From Bacteroidales bacterium (GTDB taxonomy: Bacteria; Bacteroidota; Bacteroidia; Bacteroidales; F082), in assembly GCA_016284305.1 (NCBI GenBank), contig JAEEON010000074.1:62001-126000 (forward strand): a stretch of DNA of 64,000 bases, given 5' to 3'. The notes beneath the pieces are model-generated. The model made no database searches. It was given only the letters and a program-made list of their open reading frames with translations, and was not told where the DNA came from. This document shows positions 41,997-50,578 of this stretch, in pieces; position 1 is the stretch's first letter, and every line of letters begins with the position of its first letter. The position numbers were made by a program, and so were the translations under genes.

Positions 41997-43463
41997 TTAT
42001 ACCGCGTTCACGATTTCCTCGAAGGAGCGGTTGTCGTCCCCGAGGTTCATTTTCATTTGTTTGATTCTGGTTTTGCGTTTGTAATAAGAATCGGTTTGTG
42101 TGTCTAACAAGATGGAAATCACCTGGTTGGAGAAACCGTTCTTGGAGAGGCAACAGATACGTACATCCCACTTGCCAAGCTTTGGGAAGAGCTGGAGCAA
42201 GCGTTGTGAGAAGCCGTCAAAAATCAGGTCGGTAAGGTTGATGAAGTCGGTCCAGTCGTTGTCAGCAAGTTCGAAGTTGAGTGTGTCGGCGTTCACCTGC
42301 TCACTGAGGGCTTGTGCCGTAACCATCACCTTGTTACGCGCCATGATCTTCTGGGTCATCATCAGCTCTTTCTGCGAGAGAGTCTGCTGGTTGCGACGCA
42401 GCTCGTCATTGGTACGGATCAAGGTCTCCATGTCGCTTACCAGCTCGTGGATACGGTTTTGGTCGCGTTCCACCTGACGGCCAAACTGCTCCATCTTCAA
42501 CTTATGGTCGCTAACGATCTTCCTTACAATCAACAAGATAACTAACAAAGCTATCAATACCAATGCGATAATCAGATACAACTTCAGGTCGCGGTTACGG
42601 TGAAGACTTTCCAGCTCACTTTGCTGGGCTTTCAATTCATATTCCGATTTGATGCGTTGCATGACTTCGCTGGAGTGTTGCTTCTCAGAATCCAGCAGGT
42701 TCGTCGAGAACAGCTTATGGTATTGGACAGCTTGCTTGTAGTCGCCTTCGTTGTAGGCGATGGCATAAAGCGTCTCATATACTGACATTTTCAGTCCAGG
42801 ACGTTCGCTGCGCAAAGCCTCGTTCAAAAAGTACTTGGCCTGCTCAACATCATCCAAATAATAATAAAGGATGCCCAAGGTCATGTGGGCAATGTCGGTA
42901 TCGGTGTCGCTGAGACCGATTTCCAGTGCTTTGTTCACGCTCTCGATACCTTTGGTGAAGTTGCCTGTTTCCATATAATAGTCACGGCCCATCTCCAGAT
43001 AGAGGTCGCTCCGCATGGCTTGGTCATGGATCAATGCCGCGATGTTGAAGGCCGTATCGTAGTACTGTTTGGCTTGGGTGTATTGTTCCTGTGCTCGGAC
43101 AGCCCGGCCGCTGTTGCGATAGGCGTTCATCATGCCCGTGGAGTCGGCGGTTTGGCGGAAGCAGACCAAAGCTTGCTGATGTTGGGTGAAGGCACCCTCG
43201 AAGAGTCCGTGTTTGAAATACATGGCCCCGAGGTTATCGCTCAGCTGGCCTTCAAGCTGAAGGACCTCTGTGGTCTTTTCGCATCCACGCAATACTTCCA
43301 GCCCTTGCAAAAACTTTTCAGCAGCTTCTTCCGATTGGCGTTGCTCACGCAGGTTTAAACCTTCTTCAAAAAGGAATTGGGCTTGTTCCACCCGCTTGGT
43401 TTGGGTGTTGCAAGCCGTCATCAAAACGCCAATCAATAAGCAGATTAATAATTGTGTTCTCAT
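41997..43463 (-). CDS. membrane TPR-HTH regulator
   Basis: The 488-residue product has a lipoprotein-like signal (LLICLLIGVLMTAC), TPR repeats (about 25-270), a membrane helix (LYLIIALVLIALLVILLIV), a coiled coil, and a C-terminal HTH-like end (LFPKLGKWDVRICCLSKNGFSNQVISILLDTQTDSYYKRKTRIKQ). It is the third protein of this plan in the window. It lies 16 nt upstream of the BspA-like gene, same strand, so the two are likely one operon. Inference: it controls surface-protein expression in response to an envelope signal. Confidence 0.82.
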   Translation of the reverse strand: MRTQLLICLLIGVLMTACNTQTKRVEQAQFLFEEGLNLREQRQSEEAAEKFLQGLEVLRGCEKTTEVLQLEGQLSDNLGAMYFKHGLFEGAFTQHQQALVCFRQTADSTGMMNAYRNSGRAVRAQEQYTQAKQYYDTAFNIAALIHDQAMRSDLYLEMGRDYYMETGNFTKGIESVNKALEIGLSDTDTDIAHMTLGILYYYLDDVEQAKYFLNEALRSERPGLKMSVYETLYAIAYNEGDYKQAVQYHKLFSTNLLDSEKQHSSEVMQRIKSEYELKAQQSELESLHRNRDLKLYLIIALVLIALLVILLIVRKIVSDHKLKMEQFGRQVERDQNRIHELVSDMETLIRTNDELRRNQQTLSQKELMMTQKIMARNKVMVTAQALSEQVNADTLNFELADNDWTDFINLTDLIFDGFSQRLLQLFPKLGKWDVRICCLSKNGFSNQVISILLDTQTDSYYKRKTRIKQMKMNLGDDNRSFEEIVNAV

Positions 43464-43483
43464 TTTTCGAATGGTTGTTGATG

Positions 43484-43491
43484 CAAAATTA
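43484..43491 (-). promoter_or_regulatory. -7 box of the TPR-HTH/BspA operon
   Basis: The minus strand reads TAATTTTG, 20 nt before the ATG at 43463. Confidence 0.6.
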
Positions 43492-43630
43492 AAGAGAAAA
43501 ACAACTTGTCAAGAGGTTTTCGGAGAGACCGTGGGAAATGTCCCTATCATTTCTGGATGTCCAAGTAGATAGACATTGATTTTCATTGAGTTATAGATTG
43601 GCTGGATTTCGTTTTGTCCTTGCCTTTGTA

Positions 43631-43686
43631 CCCCACACTGCGCTCCCCACACTGCGCTCCCCACACTGCGCTCCCCACACTGCGCT
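43631..43686. repeat. 14-nt tandem repeat, four copies
   Basis: Four exact copies of CCCCACACTGCGCT. The unit length is twice seven, matching the period of the other short repeats in the window. Confidence 0.9.
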
Positions 43687-43762
43687 TCGCTTGTGCGGGG
43701 TTATTGAGAGCACGTGCCTTCGGCACGTTCAAGATGCTTATGACTTGTATCGGAAAATTAAT

Positions 43763-43770
43763 TATCTTTG
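43763..43770 (+). promoter_or_regulatory. -7 box of the DUF2461 gene
   Basis: TATCTTTG lies 18 nt before the ATG at 43789. Confidence 0.65.
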
Positions 43771-43788
43771 TAAGCGAAAGAGTTTATC

Positions 43789-44451
43789 ATGGAAGAAATC
43801 ATCACTTTTCTCACTAACGTGCTCCACAACAACAACCGCGAGTGGTTTCACGAGCACAAACAGGAATACCAAAGCGCCCAGGCGAAGTTCAACGCCATCG
43901 CTGAGCAAATTATTGACGGCGTGGCACAGTTCGATCCCGATATGCAAGGGTTGACATTAAAGGATTGTACTTACCGCTTTTATCGCGACACCCGTTTCTC
44001 TTCTGACAAGCGGCCTTATAAGACCCATTTCGGAGTGTTCGTGTGCAAAGGCGGCAAGAAGTCGATGCTTAGCGGTTATTACTTTCAGGTACAGCCCAGA
44101 GATTCAGAAGATTACTTCAGCGGCAACATGCTCTGCACCGGGATGTACATGCCTTTTCCCGAAACCTTGAAGAACATCCGAGAGGAAATCCTCTACGATG
44201 GTGTTCCTCTTGAGAAGGCTATCCAAAAAGCCAAAGGTTTCAGTTTAGATACCGGACGCAATATGAAACGCGTGCCCAATGGCTATCCCAAAGACCATAC
44301 CTACGCCGAGTTTTTCAAACAACGGGATTGGCTTCTGGTAAAAGAAATAGATGACCAACACCTCTATAGCCCCAACCTGGTGGACTGGGTGCTGGACGAG
44401 TTCAAGAAGACCAAGGACTTTTGCCAGTGGCTGAATCAAGGTGTAAGGTGA
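43789..44451 (+). CDS. DUF2461 domain protein (TIGR02453 family)
   Basis: The 220-residue cytoplasmic protein matches the DUF2461 plan: FLTNVLHNNNREWFHEHKQEY at the N-terminus, then YRFYRDTRFSSDKRPYKTHFGVF, and GNMLCTGMYMPFPETLKNIR. It is the usual full length. No biochemical function is established for the family. The last codons (QGVR-stop) fall in a heptamer repeat of AAGGTGA type. Confidence 0.88.
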   Translation: MEEIITFLTNVLHNNNREWFHEHKQEYQSAQAKFNAIAEQIIDGVAQFDPDMQGLTLKDCTYRFYRDTRFSSDKRPYKTHFGVFVCKGGKKSMLSGYYFQVQPRDSEDYFSGNMLCTGMYMPFPETLKNIREEILYDGVPLEKAIQKAKGFSLDTGRNMKRVPNGYPKDHTYAEFFKQRDWLLVKEIDDQHLYSPNLVDWVLDEFKKTKDFCQWLNQGVR

Positions 44452-44505
44452 AAGGTTTTTCAATTACCACCTTTCAATTTTCACCTTTCACCTCTCACCT
44501 CCCTT
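44439..44505 (+). repeat. inverted heptamer repeats at the end of the DUF2461 gene
   Basis: AAGGTGT-AAGGTGA-AAGG on the left faces CACCTTT-CAATTTT-CACCTTT-CACCTCT on the right. AGGTGAAAGGT (44446-44456) and ACCTTTCACCT (44483-44493) form an 11-bp perfect stem. Confidence 0.82.
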
Positions 44506-44552
44506 GGCAGGGTTTTTGTTTTTTTCCAAAGAAACTCAAAAAACCCGTCATC

Positions 44553-44906
44553 ATGGATTACCTGTTATTACTTATCACCTTTGCGGGAGCCATTATCTCT
44601 GAGCTGCTCTCCATCTATGCCGACATGATTGGATGCAAGACCTTCCTGAAAAAGCTCATTCCCGGCAAATCCGATCGTTTTTATTTCATCATCGACGCTC
44701 TGTTGATGCCTTTCATAGGCACAGCCTTAGCCTATTTCATCATGGAACCCACCAGCATGAAAACGGCTTTCTGTGCTGGTCTCACCTGGTGCGGTACCCT
44801 CCAGACCCTCGGCCTCACTTTGAAATCCGAAACTGTGGTCACCACCAAGGAATCAGGGGGCAAGATCACCGTCTCCTCCACTACCAAAACCACCAAGAAA
44901 GTCTAA
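44553..44906 (+). CDS. small membrane protein, 117 residues
   Basis: The start is the ATG at 44553 (MDYLLLLITFAGAII). The track start lies in the preceding gene and repeat. Hydrophobic segments are at about 3-22, 41-62 and 70-90, with a Thr/Lys/Ser-rich hydrophilic end (SETVVTTKESGGKITVSSTTKTTKK). I do not recognise the family. It is followed 17 nt later by another small membrane protein, so they are likely one transcript. Confidence 0.65.
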   Translation: MDYLLLLITFAGAIISELLSIYADMIGCKTFLKKLIPGKSDRFYFIIDALLMPFIGTALAYFIMEPTSMKTAFCAGLTWCGTLQTLGLTLKSETVVTTKESGGKITVSSTTKTTKKV

Positions 44907-44923
44907 CCCCAAAACGCAACACA

Positions 44924-45196
44924 ATGAAAACCAGGACAAAAAAAGATCAAAAAAGGCCGTTGCTCATTCTCGCCATGCTCCTATTGCTGTCATTCGTCGG
45001 CCTGTTTATCGGAGCCAGCATCAGCCGTAGCCACATCAAAAAAGAACTCACCGCCATGAATGAAGAGAGCCGTCTACGCAACGCTGACTTCCAAAGCCGG
45101 TTGATACAACTAGAGTTTCGTAACAAGAAAATCACTCGCATCATCGGAAAAGACGAGGAACTCGAAAAATGGATTGAAACACTACGTACACCATAA
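44924..45196 (+). CDS. small membrane protein with coiled coil, 90 residues
   Basis: From the ATG at 44924 the product has a basic start (MKTRTKKDQKRP), one membrane helix (LLILAMLLLLSFVGLFIGASI), then a charged helical stretch (KKELTAMNEESRLRNADFQSRLIQLEF) likely to form a coiled coil. The track lists only a longer frame with a false start. The function is unknown. Confidence 0.62.
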   Translation: MKTRTKKDQKRPLLILAMLLLLSFVGLFIGASISRSHIKKELTAMNEESRLRNADFQSRLIQLEFRNKKITRIIGKDEELEKWIETLRTP

Positions 45197-45203
45197 AAAA
45201 GAC

Positions 45204-45211
45204 TATCTTTG
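45204..45211 (+). promoter_or_regulatory. -7 box of the TlpA-like gene
   Basis: TATCTTTG lies 21 nt before the ATG at 45233. Confidence 0.65.
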
Positions 45212-45232
45212 TGGCATCTAAACTGATGCACC

Positions 45233-46276
45233 ATGAAAACAAAAACACTCTTTTGGGCAGCCATGATTCTGATGATGGCCGCCTGCACAAGCCACAAAGA
45301 ACCTCAATTCAATATCAAGGTGAACCTCGCCAATGCCGATGGACAGACGGTTTACCTCCAAAAAGGAGAACAGATCCTTGACTCGGCGGTCATCAAAAAC
45401 TGGGATGCTGAGTTTAACACCCCAGTGCGCTCCGACAACGAGATGTATGCCGTCATGCTCAAACAATGGCGTCGTCCATTTTCGTTTTTCACCGACAACA
45501 AGGACATCTACCTTGAAGGTGACGCACAAAATCCGAATAACATCATGGTCAAAGGATCTCCTTCACAAGATCGATTGAATGCTTTTACGGAGAGTTACAA
45601 TGCCCTTGAATCGAAACTGGAGGCCGACAGCACTCCACAAGCTGATGCCGACGAGATACTGAAGATGCACTGTTTCGACTATGTTTGGGAGAATCCCAAA
45701 GACCCCGTGGCGCATTATGTGCTTTACCGTTATAAATGGGCTTTCGGACCTTGTGAGATTCGCACGATGATTGACAACATTCATCACGCCGACAGCACAC
45801 TTACGTCAGGCAACCTGAAGTTGGCTGAAGAGTATGTGGAGAAGCTAGAGCGTGTACAGGCTGGACAACCCATCATCGACTTCACCCAAAACGATGCCAA
45901 CGGCAACCCCGTGACCCTTTCAAAATTAGCTGAAGGCAAGCTGTTGCTGGTGGATTTTTGGGCATCGTGGTGCCCCGACTGCCGCAAGGAGAACCCCAAT
46001 GTGGTGGCAGCCTACCAGAAGTTCCACGACAAGGGCTTCGACATCTTGGGCGTCTCGTTTGATACCAACAAAGAGTCTTGGCTCGCCGCCATTGAGAAGG
46101 ATGGTTTGACATGGACTCATGTCTCCGACCTCCAAGGTTGGGGTAATGCTGCCGGTGCTCTCTACTCCATTGCTTTCATCCCCCAAAACGCTTTGATCAA
46201 GGATGGTGTCATCGTCGCTCGCAACCTGGAAGGAGAAGAGCTGATGAAAGAGATTGAAGTGCAATTGAATAAATGA
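45233..46276 (+). CDS. TlpA/ResA-like thioredoxin lipoprotein with DUF4369-like N-terminal domain
   Basis: The 347-residue product has a lipoprotein signal (TLFWAAMILMMAAC), a DUF4369-like beta domain (about 25-110: GQTVYLQKGEQILDSAVI, DIYLEGDAQN), a helical linker and a thioredoxin domain with the redox pair in VDFWASWCPDCRKENP and cis-Pro in FIPQN. Known of the family: periplasmic thiol reductases that keep cytochrome c or other substrates reduced. The cysteine pair is C-P-D-C, a less common variant. Confidence 0.9.
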   Translation: MKTKTLFWAAMILMMAACTSHKEPQFNIKVNLANADGQTVYLQKGEQILDSAVIKNWDAEFNTPVRSDNEMYAVMLKQWRRPFSFFTDNKDIYLEGDAQNPNNIMVKGSPSQDRLNAFTESYNALESKLEADSTPQADADEILKMHCFDYVWENPKDPVAHYVLYRYKWAFGPCEIRTMIDNIHHADSTLTSGNLKLAEEYVEKLERVQAGQPIIDFTQNDANGNPVTLSKLAEGKLLLVDFWASWCPDCRKENPNVVAAYQKFHDKGFDILGVSFDTNKESWLAAIEKDGLTWTHVSDLQGWGNAAGALYSIAFIPQNALIKDGVIVARNLEGEELMKEIEVQLNK

Positions 46277-46380
46277 CTTTTTGAAACAAACGGATACTCT
46301 TTTTGATTAAGTGTGAATTATTTTTATTCAATTAGTGTAAAAAAATCATTAAAATCAGTATGTTTTCTAAAATTTTAATG

Positions 46381-46388
46381 TATTTTTG
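46381..46388 (+). promoter_or_regulatory. -7 box of the Rpn-like gene
   Basis: TATTTTTG lies 34 nt before the ATG at 46423. Confidence 0.6.
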
Positions 46389-46422
46389 CAGAAAATACTT
46401 TTGATTTTAAATAATTCATGCC

Positions 46423-47313
46423 ATGAAAAAAACAGACAACGTCATCCGATTCGACTGGGCTGCGAAAAACATCCTGCGCGACAAGGCCTCGTTTGTCATC
46501 CTCGAAGGGTTCTTGTCCGCCCTCCTGAATGAAAAAGTGACCATCATCGAACTCCTCGAGAGCGAAAGCAACCGACAACGGAGAACCGCCAAAGCCAACC
46601 GCGTCGATGTGAAAGCCAAAAACAACAAGGGAAAAATCTTCCTCATTGAAATCAAGCAGACTTCCGAGACGGATTATCTCGAGCGCATCGTCTTCAGCGC
46701 TGCAAAGACCATCACCGACCATATCGACTCTGGAATCAACTATGCCGGAATAAAGAAAGTGTATTCCGTCAACATCGTCTATTTTAACTTGGGTGAGGGT
46801 AGCGACTACCTTTATCACGGACAAAGCATCCTTCGAGGGGTCAACACCGGCGATACCCTGCTGATGACTAGCAAGGACAGCCAAGGGTTGAGAATGGTAA
46901 ACCCAAAGAGTATCTTCCCGGAATATTATATCCTTCGAGTGAAGAAGTTCAACGATGAAAACCCTATTACCGCATTCGGCGAGTGGATGCGATATTTCAA
47001 ATGGGGTTATATCGACCCAAACACAAAAGTCCCTGGCTTGATAGAAGCCATGGAACGGCTCAACGTACTTAAATTAAGCGAGGACGACCGGAAACGCTAT
47101 GAGTATGACCTCTATGACAGCCATTATGAGGAAGACATCGTGGATACTGCCCGTTTTGAAGGCAGGGAGCTGGGGAAAAAAGAAGGCCTTGAACAAGGAA
47201 GAATGGAAGGGATCGAACAAGGAAGAATGCTGGAAAAACAAGCACTATACGAAAGGATGAAAGCAGCTGGGGTTGACCCTGAATTAATAAAGAAACTCAT
47301 TGAATCATCCTAA
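46423..47313 (+). CDS. Rpn/PD-(D/E)XK nuclease family protein (transposase-like, YhgA group)
   Basis: The 296-residue protein matches the Bacteroidota members of the Rpn group: RFDWAAKNILRDKASFVILEGFLSALL at the N-terminus, the nuclease motif RVDVKAKNNKGKIFLIEIKQT (Asp, then E-x-K) and the charged tail EGRELGKKEGLEQGRMEGIEQGRM with ELIKKLI at the end. Known of the family: Rpn nucleases promote recombination and some act in phage defence. Its stop overlaps the end of the convergent cysQ gene by 4 nt. Confidence 0.88.
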   Translation: MKKTDNVIRFDWAAKNILRDKASFVILEGFLSALLNEKVTIIELLESESNRQRRTAKANRVDVKAKNNKGKIFLIEIKQTSETDYLERIVFSAAKTITDHIDSGINYAGIKKVYSVNIVYFNLGEGSDYLYHGQSILRGVNTGDTLLMTSKDSQGLRMVNPKSIFPEYYILRVKKFNDENPITAFGEWMRYFKWGYIDPNTKVPGLIEAMERLNVLKLSEDDRKRYEYDLYDSHYEEDIVDTARFEGRELGKKEGLEQGRMEGIEQGRMLEKQALYERMKAAGVDPELIKKLIESS

Positions 47314-48053
47314 TACCCTGGTGCCCAAGCTACAAATGGCGGGTTGGGATAGTCCTCCTTGTCATATTCCAACGGCTGGCCATCGCTGATCCTTAGCACC
47401 TTGCCTCCAGCAGCAGTGAGGATGGCATCGGCAGCGGCTGTGTCCCATTCTTTGGTCTTACTATAGCATACATACACATCGGCACTGCCTTCAACCAGTC
47501 GAGCGAACTTCAAGCTGCTGCCTTGTGAATCGATGACTAAGTCGGGATGAACAGGACGCAACACCTGATCGATATACTCATCTACCTCGGGAGTGCGGTG
47601 GGAACGGCTGACCAAAACGGTGAAAGGTGAAAGGTGAGAGGTGAAAGGTGAAAGGTAGGTGAGGCTGTTTATCTTGCCGTCTGATGCAGCCCATAATTGG
47701 TCGGTTACTGGGGCGTAGATCACACCTAACACAGGGCGTTTCTGTTCAATCAAGGCGATGTTGACCGTGAACTCACCATTGCGTTTGACAAACTCGGCGG
47801 TGCCATCCAAAGGATCGACCAACCAATAACGACCAAAAGTGGAACGGTCAGCAGGCAGGTCCTCCTCGCTGACAAAGGGCAAACCTGTTGGTTTCAGCAT
47901 CTCCTTGATGATGTTGCTTGCCCTTAGGTCGGCCTGGGTAACCGGCGAAGCATCGTCTTTGACATAAACCTCGAAAGACTGAGAATAGACTTCCATGATG
48001 GCTTTGCCCGCCATACGAGCTGCTTCAATAGCGAGATTAATCCATGTTTCCAT
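47310..48053 (-). CDS. cysQ: CysQ-like 3'(2'),5'-bisphosphate nucleotidase / inositol monophosphatase family
   Basis: The 247-residue protein carries the Mg-binding motifs: SEEDL (about 72), WLVDPLDGTAEF (98-109) and the late WDTAAADAILTAAGG. Known role: removes the 3'-phosphate from PAP, a toxic by-product of sulphate assimilation. In the middle, where relatives have a short loop, it carries TYLSPFTSHLSPFTV, encoded by five AGGTGAA-type heptamers read on the minus strand. Whether the enzyme tolerates this extra loop is unknown; the frame and all motifs are intact. The -7 box lies only 4 nt before the ATG. Confidence 0.9.
   Translation of the reverse strand: METWINLAIEAARMAGKAIMEVYSQSFEVYVKDDASPVTQADLRASNIIKEMLKPTGLPFVSEEDLPADRSTFGRYWLVDPLDGTAEFVKRNGEFTVNIALIEQKRPVLGVIYAPVTDQLWAASDGKINSLTYLSPFTSHLSPFTVLVSRSHRTPEVDEYIDQVLRPVHPDLVIDSQGSSLKFARLVEGSADVYVCYSKTKEWDTAAADAILTAAGGKVLRISDGQPLEYDKEDYPNPPFVAWAPGY
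47619..47653. repeat. heptanucleotide repeat inside cysQ
   Basis: Five period-7 units GGTGAAA, GGTGAAA, GGTGAGA, GGTGAAA, GGTGAAA (plus strand). On the coding strand they give the loop LSPFTSHLSPFT. One unit more or less would shift the frame. Confidence 0.9.
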
Positions 48054-48057
48054 ACAG

Positions 48058-48065
48058 CAAAGATA
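48058..48065 (-). promoter_or_regulatory. -7 box of cysQ, close to the start codon
   Basis: The minus strand reads TATCTTTG, ending 4 nt before the ATG at 48053, so the mRNA would have almost no leader. Confidence 0.5.
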
Positions 48066-48142
48066 AGAATCTGACCTAGTTTATTAATAATAAACTAATA
48101 ATTTTTTTAAAGATTTTTGCCTTTTATGCGCATTTATTCTAC

Positions 48143-48150
48143 TAATTTTG
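48143..48150 (+). promoter_or_regulatory. -7 box of topA
   Basis: TAATTTTG lies 56 nt before the topA ATG. Confidence 0.6.
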
Positions 48151-48206
48151 CCGCCGTAATTCAAAATGGGGCCATCCCCCGAATCAACACAACCGAATAG
48201 CAAACC

Positions 48207-50531
48207 ATGACAAAGAATTTAGTTATCGTAGAGTCTCCTGCCAAAGCAAAGACCATCGAAGGTTTCTTGGGCAAGGAATATACTGTGAAGTCTAGCTATG
48301 GACACGTCCGCGATTTGAACAAGAACACGCTTAGCGTCAACATAGAGAAGGATTTCGAACCTGAATACGAGATCAGTGAAGACAAAAAGAACTTGGTGGC
48401 CGAGCTGAAGAAACTCTCCAACCAAGCCGACACCATCTGGCTGGCATCCGATGAAGACCGTGAGGGAGAATCGATTTCTTGGCATCTCTTTGAGGCTTTG
48501 GATCTGAAGAACAAAGACACCAAGCGTATTGTTTTCCATGAGATCACCAAGACGGCAATCTTGAACGCCATTCAGAACCCGCGTAACATCGACATGGACC
48601 TGGTGGCTGCCCAGCAGGCCCGCCGTGTGCTCGACCGTTTGGTGGGTTATGAGCTGTCGCCGCTGTTGTGGAAGAAGGTGAAACCCTCGCTCTCAGCCGG
48701 TCGTGTGCAGTCGGTAGCTGTGCGTCTCATCGTCGAACGTGAAGACGAAATCAAGAACTTCGTGCAGACCAGCGCCTATCGCATCACCGCACAGTTCTCA
48801 TTCATCCGCAACGGACAGGAATACACCCTCTCGGCTGAGATGCCCAACCGTTTCGATACCGAGGATGAAGCCCGCGCCTTTGTGGAGTCGTGCGTGAAAG
48901 CGACTTACAAGGTGGAAAATATCGAGAAGAAACCCGCCTCGAAGAGCCCGGCACCACCGTTCACCACCTCTACCTTGCAACAAGAGGCCGCACGAAAGCT
49001 CGGCTTCTCTGTGGCCAACACCATGCGCCTCGCCCAACAGCTTTACGAATCAGGTAAGATCACGTACATGCGTACCGACTCTGTCAACCTCTCGTCGCTG
49101 GCTCTGGGCATGGCCAAGAAAGAGATTACCGAAAATTACGGCGCCGAATATGTGAAGACCCGTCAATACCAAACCAAGACCAAGGGAGCCCAAGAGGCAC
49201 ATGAGGCTATTCGTCCCACTTACCTCGACCAACACACCATCAAAGGCACAGCCGATGAGCGCAGACTGTACGAACTGATCTGGAAACGCACCATCGCTTC
49301 ACAGATGACCGATGCGCAAATCGAACGCACCAATGTCAACATCGGCATCTCCTCGTCCGACAAGAAGTTTGCCGCTACCGGTGAGGTCATCCTCTTTGAC
49401 GGCTTCCTGAAGGTATATATGGAGAGCTATGATGACGACCGTCAGGAAGAAAAAGCCAGCGTGTTGCCTCCCATCGAGGTGGGCCTGCCCCTCGACCTTG
49501 AGAAGATGGAAGCCCAACAACGCTTCACCCGTCACCCACTTCGCTATACCGAGGCCAGCCTCGTGAAAAAGATGGAAGAGCTGGGTATCGGCCGTCCTTC
49601 AACCTACGCTCCCACCATCTCCACCATCCAGAAACGCGAATACGTCACCCGTGGCGACATCCCGGGTGTCACGCAATATTTCAATGTCATCACCCTGAAA
49701 AACGACAGAATCACCGAAAAGAAAGGGAAAGAGAACTATGGCGCCGAGAAAGGCAAGCTGCTGCCTACCGACATCGGCATCCTAGTCAACAAGTTCTTGC
49801 TGCGTTACTTCGAGAGCATCATCGACTACAACTTCACCGCCAATGTGGAGAAGGAGTTCGACAAGATTTCGGAAGGCCTGTGCGAGTGGAACAAGATGAT
49901 CAAGGAGTTTTACTCCGGTTTCCACAAGCAAGTGGTCAGCACTACTGAGAACTCAGGCAAGTTTAGCGGTGAAAAGTTGCTGGGTGTAGATCCAGAGACG
50001 GGCAAGAAAGTGTACGTGAAAGTTGGACGATTCGGTCCAGTGGCTCAAATTGGCGACACCGAGTCGGAAGAAAAACCTCGCTTTGCCGGCCTTCACAAGG
50101 ATCAGAGCATCGAAAACATCACCCTTGAAGAGGTGTTGAAGCTTTTCGAATTCCCAAGAATCCTCGGCCAGTATGAGGACAAGGAAGTCAGCGTTTCAGT
50201 AGGCCGTTTTGGTCCATATGTGAAGCACAACAACAACTTCTTCAGTCTGGCCAAGACCGACAATCCTGCCAACATCGACATTGAACGTGCCATTGAGATC
50301 ATCGAGGAGAAACGCAAGAAAGACGTGGAGAACACTTTGGCGACCTTCGACAACGACCCCGACATGAAGGTGTTGAACGGCAGGTTCGGCCCGTACATCT
50401 CATACAAAAAGAAGAATTACCGTCTTGCCAAGGACGTTGATCCTCGCTCGTTGAGCTATGAGGATTGCCTTAAGCTGGTGGAGGCCGATCCGAAGACCAC
50501 TACCAAGCGCAGGACTGTAAAGAAAAAATAA
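48207..50531 (+). CDS. topA: DNA topoisomerase I
   Basis: The 774-residue protein has the Toprim domain (VESPAKAKTIEGFLG at the N-terminus, ASDEDREGESISWHLFEA), GYELSPLLWKKV, LSAGRVQSVAVR, the active-site Tyr in ITYMRTDSVNLS (near 285), IGRPSTYAPTI, and C-terminal repeats of the type VGRFGPY (three or four copies) in place of zinc fingers. It relaxes negative supercoils behind moving polymerases. It is full length with its own promoter. Confidence 0.97.
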   Translation: MTKNLVIVESPAKAKTIEGFLGKEYTVKSSYGHVRDLNKNTLSVNIEKDFEPEYEISEDKKNLVAELKKLSNQADTIWLASDEDREGESISWHLFEALDLKNKDTKRIVFHEITKTAILNAIQNPRNIDMDLVAAQQARRVLDRLVGYELSPLLWKKVKPSLSAGRVQSVAVRLIVEREDEIKNFVQTSAYRITAQFSFIRNGQEYTLSAEMPNRFDTEDEARAFVESCVKATYKVENIEKKPASKSPAPPFTTSTLQQEAARKLGFSVANTMRLAQQLYESGKITYMRTDSVNLSSLALGMAKKEITENYGAEYVKTRQYQTKTKGAQEAHEAIRPTYLDQHTIKGTADERRLYELIWKRTIASQMTDAQIERTNVNIGISSSDKKFAATGEVILFDGFLKVYMESYDDDRQEEKASVLPPIEVGLPLDLEKMEAQQRFTRHPLRYTEASLVKKMEELGIGRPSTYAPTISTIQKREYVTRGDIPGVTQYFNVITLKNDRITEKKGKENYGAEKGKLLPTDIGILVNKFLLRYFESIIDYNFTANVEKEFDKISEGLCEWNKMIKEFYSGFHKQVVSTTENSGKFSGEKLLGVDPETGKKVYVKVGRFGPVAQIGDTESEEKPRFAGLHKDQSIENITLEEVLKLFEFPRILGQYEDKEVSVSVGRFGPYVKHNNNFFSLAKTDNPANIDIERAIEIIEEKRKKDVENTLATFDNDPDMKVLNGRFGPYISYKKKNYRLAKDVDPRSLSYEDCLKLVEADPKTTTKRRTVKKK

Positions 50532-50578
50532 TTGTGAAGCATTAAAAGAACAAATCATTAATCTTAAATCAATAAACC

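Larger units (their letters stand above)
43464..43788. other. intergenic region with repeat array and hairpin
   Basis: The 325 nt hold a minus-strand -7 box at 43484-43491, a 14-nt tandem repeat at 43631-43686, a small hairpin CGTGCC-TTC-GGCACG near 43714-43728 and a plus-strand -7 box at 43763. The track ORFs over this region only translate the repeat. Confidence 0.7.

Noticed and set aside
43586-43817. Two ORFs over the 14-nt array
   Set aside because: They only translate the repeat (SPHCAPHTAL) and have no protein character.
46423-47313. Active transposon at the Rpn-like gene
   Set aside because: The family is called transposase-like, but no terminal inverted repeats or target duplications are seen around it.
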